Shown here: piece by piece, positions 59,920-64,000 of the stretch | Layout of the letters: every line of letters starts with the position of its first letter | Position numbering within the stretch: the stretch's first letter is position 1 | Source of the DNA: Epilithonimonas caeni DSM 17710 | GTDB lineage: Bacteria; Bacteroidota; Bacteroidia; Flavobacteriales; Weeksellaceae | DNA length: 64,000 nucleotides | Reading direction: 5' to 3' | Assembly: GCF_000426465.1 (NCBI RefSeq) | Contig: NZ_AUFK01000002.1 | Span: 1 to 64,000 of the forward strand | Translations under genes and position numbers: made by a program | Notes under the pieces: model-generated | What the model saw: only the letters and a program-made list of their open reading frames with translations | Told to the model about the DNA's origin: nothing | Database searches by the model: none

Positions 59920-62304
59920 TTATGGAGTAATTTCAACACCAATACTTTTTAATAAAGCATCATATTGTTCATTATCTTTCTCCTTTATCTTATCCAATAC
60001 AAAGGCAGCGACTTTCTTCATTTCAGGAACATCAATAGGAATCATACTTCGCTCAAAAATTCCTTCAAGATGTGAGTATTCATTATTAATCCGATCTGTC
60101 ATTGAAGAAGCCTGCCTATCGTTTCCAAAAAATCTATTCAGCTTATCGTCATGTTCAATAGCATTAGGATATTTATAAAATAAGAATGCTTCAAGAAATT
60201 TACGAGTGTTGTTTGCAAAATTATAGTATACTATATGCTGATCGTCATCATCGGTATCTGCGTTTGCACAAATGTATATTTGGTGAAAGAGATAATTGAA
60301 TTCCGTTACATAATCCTTCAGATATTTGGGCATCATTTTAATTCTACTTTTTTCGCCTTCTCTTATTGTGATAAAATATCTACTTTGATTTTTATTTAAA
60401 GCTCCCGGTAAGCGTTTAAGATATTTCAGAAAATCTAAATTGTGAGTAGAAATAAACAATTGCTCGAATTCCTGACTAGCAACAATTTCAGAATTTATCA
60501 AACTATATATGAAGAAGATATGATTTCCATCCAAACTTGAAATAGGATCGTCAATCCAAATAATTGGTTTTTTACCTTTAGTTTCTATATCTTCAAGCTT
60601 AGCCATAAAATAACAGAATGCAATTAAGCTACACTCTCCTTCACTAAGATGATGTGCTTTGCTTCCACTTCTAACAATTTCAAATCTGATTTTCTTACCA
60701 TTTGTAATTGTATCTTGATCTTCAACTGCTTTTAAAGTCAAGAAATCATGACCAAAATAATTGTTGAGATATTCATTTACTTTTAAGGCACCTTTTTCCT
60801 CATCATTCATTAGTCGTTGTTTGCTTTCAATAAGTGCAATTTGATCTCTGATTTTATCAGAGATAGCTTTTCCAATTTCAATCTTCTCATCAAGTTCATC
60901 TTTTAGTTTTCCAATATTTTTCACTTCATCTTCGTATCGTATATTCTTCACAAAATCATGAACTTCCTTTAATCTTAGTGCAGTTTTAGAATTGGATTGA
61001 TCAGTTGCTAATGTGTCTGTGTAAGCATTAGATTCTCTACGGATGCTATCATAAAAATCAAATATCTTTAACAGTCTAGCAGATACATCATAAGGAGGGA
61101 TAAACTTGCCTGTTGTTATAATATCGTCAGCTCTAGAATCAAGTTGTTCTTTTAAAGAATTTAATGATTCAATATATTGCCCAAGTATGCGATCTCTTAG
61201 TACCGCTAGCCGATTAAGACTATTGTGAAACTTCGAATAAAATTTATTATTTTCAAAAGATAAAATGTCAGATACAGAGAGTATTTCTTGCTGTATTTTA
61301 TTCAAAAGTATGTCAATTGCTTTACTTAGTCTTTCTGATTCCTCATCAAAATGGCTTTCTAAGGCTGACCATCTTTCATTGGTAATTCTATTTCCACAAA
61401 AAGAACAATCTTCTAATTTATGTTCATGCAGCAATTTCCCTTCCTTAACCCATTTATTTAAAATAGAATTCTTAACCAATTCCTCAATTTTGCCAGATTT
61501 TATTAATGATTTATTTACTAGCTGTTCACATTGTGCACTTAATTCTGCAAATTGAAAATTGGGGTTTGATGTTTCCGAAATATTTGCATTAGGCTTTTCG
61601 TTTAAAAGATTTAAAAGATCTTGTTGTTTTTCATCATTAATTGGCGTAAAGTTTTCCGATAAGGTTAAAGCAATGTCAGCATCAAGTTTTGCCTTATTAT
61701 AGTTTTGGTCTCCAAATCTTTCAGGCTTATATTTTATACCAATATCTCTGCTAGTTGCCTTTTGAGTTAATTTGGCATCCAATTGCTTGGATGCTGTATC
61801 AAATGCTGATTTTGCTATGTTGTAAACTTCGAGCATATTTTTTCGCTCTAAATAAAAACCAGTTGGCGTCTCGTCATCATTCTGACCTAGTTCGTTATTG
61901 AGAATCTCTATTTCCTCTTCTATATTAGCATTCCCACCTAATATTGCAAAGGGAACAATACTTTCATCAGCATTAGAGATAAATCTTAAATTTTCTTTAA
62001 CAAAATCTTCATTAAAGACTCTTATTTTTTTATCATGACCTAACAGATTTAATTGATTTACATCTGGTGAGTCAGAAAAAGAAAGTGTAAATTCAGGATT
62101 TTCATATTTGTCTGATATTTTGCCGAGTTCAAGCGCTCTAATTATCCTGGACAGTGTTGTTTTGCCTGAATAATTTCTACCATATAAGATATTCACAGTA
62201 CTACATTCAGTAATTGTACCATGTGTATCTCGCATTGCTGAATCCCAATTGAAATCTTGAAATACAGCAAGATTTTTAATACTCTTGATTTTTTTAATAG
62301 CCAT
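59920..62304 (-). CDS. AAA_13-family ATPase, RloC-like architecture
   Basis: The 794-residue protein has Walker A YGRNYSGKTT (41-50), a central coiled coil with zinc-hook-like C300-SF-C303, signature LSEGECSLIAF near 549, Walker B IIWIDDPISSLDG near 585 and the H-loop STHNLDF. The C-terminal part holds R701-KFL-E705 and NEYSH745, an R-x3-E plus His set similar to the anticodon nuclease site described for PrrC and RloC. A zinc-hook plus that set suggests a tRNA-cutting defence protein. Other AAA_13 proteins share the C-terminal pattern without proven nuclease activity, so this stays tentative. It is clearly more A+T-rich than the sbcC and jet genes around it. Confidence 0.65.
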   Translation of the reverse strand: MAIKKIKSIKNLAVFQDFNWDSAMRDTHGTITECSTVNILYGRNYSGKTTLSRIIRALELGKISDKYENPEFTLSFSDSPDVNQLNLLGHDKKIRVFNEDFVKENLRFISNADESIVPFAILGGNANIEEEIEILNNELGQNDDETPTGFYLERKNMLEVYNIAKSAFDTASKQLDAKLTQKATSRDIGIKYKPERFGDQNYNKAKLDADIALTLSENFTPINDEKQQDLLNLLNEKPNANISETSNPNFQFAELSAQCEQLVNKSLIKSGKIEELVKNSILNKWVKEGKLLHEHKLEDCSFCGNRITNERWSALESHFDEESERLSKAIDILLNKIQQEILSVSDILSFENNKFYSKFHNSLNRLAVLRDRILGQYIESLNSLKEQLDSRADDIITTGKFIPPYDVSARLLKIFDFYDSIRRESNAYTDTLATDQSNSKTALRLKEVHDFVKNIRYEDEVKNIGKLKDELDEKIEIGKAISDKIRDQIALIESKQRLMNDEEKGALKVNEYLNNYFGHDFLTLKAVEDQDTITNGKKIRFEIVRSGSKAHHLSEGECSLIAFCYFMAKLEDIETKGKKPIIWIDDPISSLDGNHIFFIYSLINSEIVASQEFEQLFISTHNLDFLKYLKRLPGALNKNQSRYFITIREGEKSRIKMMPKYLKDYVTEFNYLFHQIYICANADTDDDDQHIVYYNFANNTRKFLEAFLFYKYPNAIEHDDKLNRFFGNDRQASSMTDRINNEYSHLEGIFERSMIPIDVPEMKKVAAFVLDKIKEKDNEQYDALLKSIGVEITP

Positions 62305-62329
62305 ATTAAATTAATTTTGTCTTTCATAA

Positions 62330-64000
62330 TTAAACTCCCATTACCTCCACCTTACTTCTACCGCTCTGCTGTTTACTCACTTTAATCTGCACCGGGATCC
62401 GTTCGGTCATTTCCTGCACGTGAGAGATGACGCCTACTTTGCGGCCCTGGTTGTGCAGCCTTTCCAGGGCATCCATGGCGATATTGAGCGTAGTGGGATC
62501 CAGCGAGCCGAAACCTTCATCAATAAATAGAGATTCCACTTTCATGCGGCTGGACGACAATGAGGCCAAACCTAAGGCCAGAGCCAGCGACACGAGGAAA
62601 GATTCTCCACCCGAAAGCGAATAAACCGTACGTACTTCATCGCCCATGTCCTGATCTACCACCTGGAGACCCAGCGATGCCGGAATGCGTTCGATCCGGT
62701 AGCGGTTGGTCAAGGCCTGCAAATGGATATTGGCATAACCGAGCAATACATCCAGCGTATATTCCTGGGCAATCTGGCGGAATTTTTTCCCATTGGCCGA
62801 ACCAATGATCTCGTTGAGCTTGGCCCAGTTTTCGGTGATGGCTGCCTGTGTTGCGATACTTTGCAGCAGGTCGCCGATCCGGGTTTTATTGGCTTCATCC
62901 TGTTGCAACCGGAAGCTGTTTTCTCCTTTTTTATGCTTCTTTTCTTCCACTTCCAACCGCGTATTTGTTTGCAGGGTTATCAGTTCTTCGAGTGCTGTTT
63001 CCACCTTACTATTTTCCTGATGACGGTCCAGAGCCTGTTTCCGTTCGGTAAGAATGCTGTTGGCTTTGGTCAGTTCCTCGTCAATGGCCTGCAATGCCAT
63101 CCGTTCATTTTCGATCCAGTCATTTCCTGAAACCAGTAAGCGGTAAAGGTCGTCCAGGTTTAAGGATTGACCGTTCTTTTGATTATAATCGTCCAGCCAG
63201 TCCTGCATTTGCCCGGAAGTTTTCCGGATGGCCGTCTCCAATGTGGTTAGGGCATTCGTGAGTTCCTGCTGCCGGGTTAGGATTTTAGTATGTTCGATGG
63301 CCAGTTCTTGCTGCCTGGCTTTCACATGTTCTACATCCGCCTGTGCTTGGGTAACCGCCTGTTTGAGTTGATGTTCCGTCTCATCGGCAGGCTGACCATC
63401 AAAGAGTACTTTACGTTGATGAACCAGATCCAGATACGATTGCTGTTGCGTCAGGTGCATTTCTGCTTTCCTGCCGGCTTCCGTTGCGATAGTTTCGGCC
63501 TGGCTTTTAAGTTCTTTCAGCGTAGCTTCTAAGGCTGTTTTTTCCCGGGTATGAACTTCCAGTTTTTCGGCATGTTCTTTCCATTGCCGGGCAAAGTTGG
63601 TGATGCTTTCCACAAATGTTTCAGGGTCTTCTTTCCACTTGTCTATCCAGCCGGATGCTGTAAAATAAGGCGTAAGAAGCTGTTCAATTTCACTTAAGTG
63701 GACGGTGGCGAGTTCCTGTTCACGTTCAGACTGGCTTTGCTGTTCGTTATAAAGCGACAAGCTGTTTTGAAGATCTTTGAGTTGTCCGGAAAGCGCATCG
63801 GTACTTTCTTTGAGCTGATCGATCCCAGTTTTAGCGGTTTCAAGTTCCAGCTTCTGCTCGGCATAGGCTTTTAATTTGGCAGCTAAACTGATTTGTCTCG
63901 TTTTAAGGGCTTCTAATTGTGCTGCGATCCAGTCTGCTTTTTCGGTATCGGCGATGTCATGGCTATTTTTGGCGATATCAAAGTGCGTCCAGTTTTGTCT
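62330..64000 (-). CDS. sbcC: SbcC exonuclease subunit, C-terminal part (5' end outside window)
   Basis: The frame stays open to the right window edge (about 557 residues seen). The visible part is coiled coil followed by the C-terminal ATPase lobe: RVERIPA-type strand, VYSLSGGESFLVSLALALGL signature and LFIDEGFGSLD Walker B, then the HVQEMTERIP H-loop. With SbcD it forms an exonuclease and endonuclease that opens hairpins and DNA ends. The Walker A half and zinc hook lie beyond the window. The AAA_13 gene starts 25 bp after its stop. Confidence 0.92.
   Translation of the reverse strand, partial: RQNWTHFDIAKNSHDIADTEKADWIAAQLEALKTRQISLAAKLKAYAEQKLELETAKTGIDQLKESTDALSGQLKDLQNSLSLYNEQQSQSEREQELATVHLSEIEQLLTPYFTASGWIDKWKEDPETFVESITNFARQWKEHAEKLEVHTREKTALEATLKELKSQAETIATEAGRKAEMHLTQQQSYLDLVHQRKVLFDGQPADETEHQLKQAVTQAQADVEHVKARQQELAIEHTKILTRQQELTNALTTLETAIRKTSGQMQDWLDDYNQKNGQSLNLDDLYRLLVSGNDWIENERMALQAIDEELTKANSILTERKQALDRHQENSKVETALEELITLQTNTRLEVEEKKHKKGENSFRLQQDEANKTRIGDLLQSIATQAAITENWAKLNEIIGSANGKKFRQIAQEYTLDVLLGYANIHLQALTNRYRIERIPASLGLQVVDQDMGDEVRTVYSLSGGESFLVSLALALGLASLSSSRMKVESLFIDEGFGSLDPTTLNIAMDALERLHNQGRKVGVISHVQEMTERIPVQIKVSKQQSGRSKVEVMGV

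Overview
The window is a piece of a Flavobacteriia chromosome, most likely Chryseobacterium, Elizabethkingia or a close relative. The evidence is the Bacteroidetes-type promoter boxes (TAnnTTTG), A-rich leaders in place of Shine-Dalgarno sites, and a methylmalonyl-CoA epimerase and GH19 protein of the kind found in that group. Nearly 50 kb of it (1931-51372) is one complete-looking tailed prophage. It is inserted in the 3' half of a tRNA-Met(CAT) gene. A perfect 44-bp core repeat marks attL (1931-1974) and attR (51329-51372), and paired integrase arm-type sites lie about 75-80 bp inside each core.

Left host flank (1-1930): the end of a GH19 lysozyme/chitinase-like protein with a pure (Asn-Ser)32 linker, then the old terminator of the split tRNA gene. 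Prophage, left to right: lysogeny control with HTH regulators, two different operator families and divergent promoters (2077-3993); small early proteins (3994-4931); a recombination cassette of SbcC-like ATPase, DnaQ-type exonuclease, RecT and a metallo-beta-lactamase-fold protein (4943-9576); two DNA methyltransferases, one fused to a helicase (10493-14271); replication proteins including a DnaA domain IV-like protein, an SNF2 helicase, a DUF4373-like protein and a DnaC-like loader (14276-21040); packaging genes (22043-25322) with a roughly 670-nt non-coding, highly structured interval between the terminase genes; a portal, protease and HK97-type capsid module (27539-31102); connector, tail and tape-measure genes (31168-38658); a lipoprotein cargo gene; tail-tip and fibre genes (39502-46803); a holin / u-spanin / M15 endolysin lysis cassette (47050-48743); HicAB; a candidate small RNA; and the integrase (49962-51218). 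Nearly all structural and replication genes are on the + strand with short gaps or ATGA overlaps.

Right host flank (51373-64000): methylmalonyl-CoA epimerase, a 760-bp gene-free stretch, then a defence island on the - strand. The island holds a complete type I Wadjet operon (jetABCD), a SymE-like toxin, a RloC-like AAA ATPase with a zinc-hook-type CxxC, and the C-terminal part of SbcC, which runs off the window. The jet and sbcC genes look clearly more G+C-rich than the AAA gene lodged between them.

The most unusual signals are: (1) the structured RNA interval between the terminase subunits, which holds two tRNA-like modules and nested long stems, recalling the large ornate phage RNAs (GOLLD/ROOL type); (2) a 50-nt element at the 3' end of that interval that recurs, 46/50 identical, in host DNA outside the prophage; (3) three structural genes (portal and two tail genes) whose reading frames run upstream of any ATG/GTG/TTG into a shared GATYACGGMAAT leader; (4) a second structured leader before the portal; and (5) a compact promoter-hairpin-terminator unit next to the integrase.
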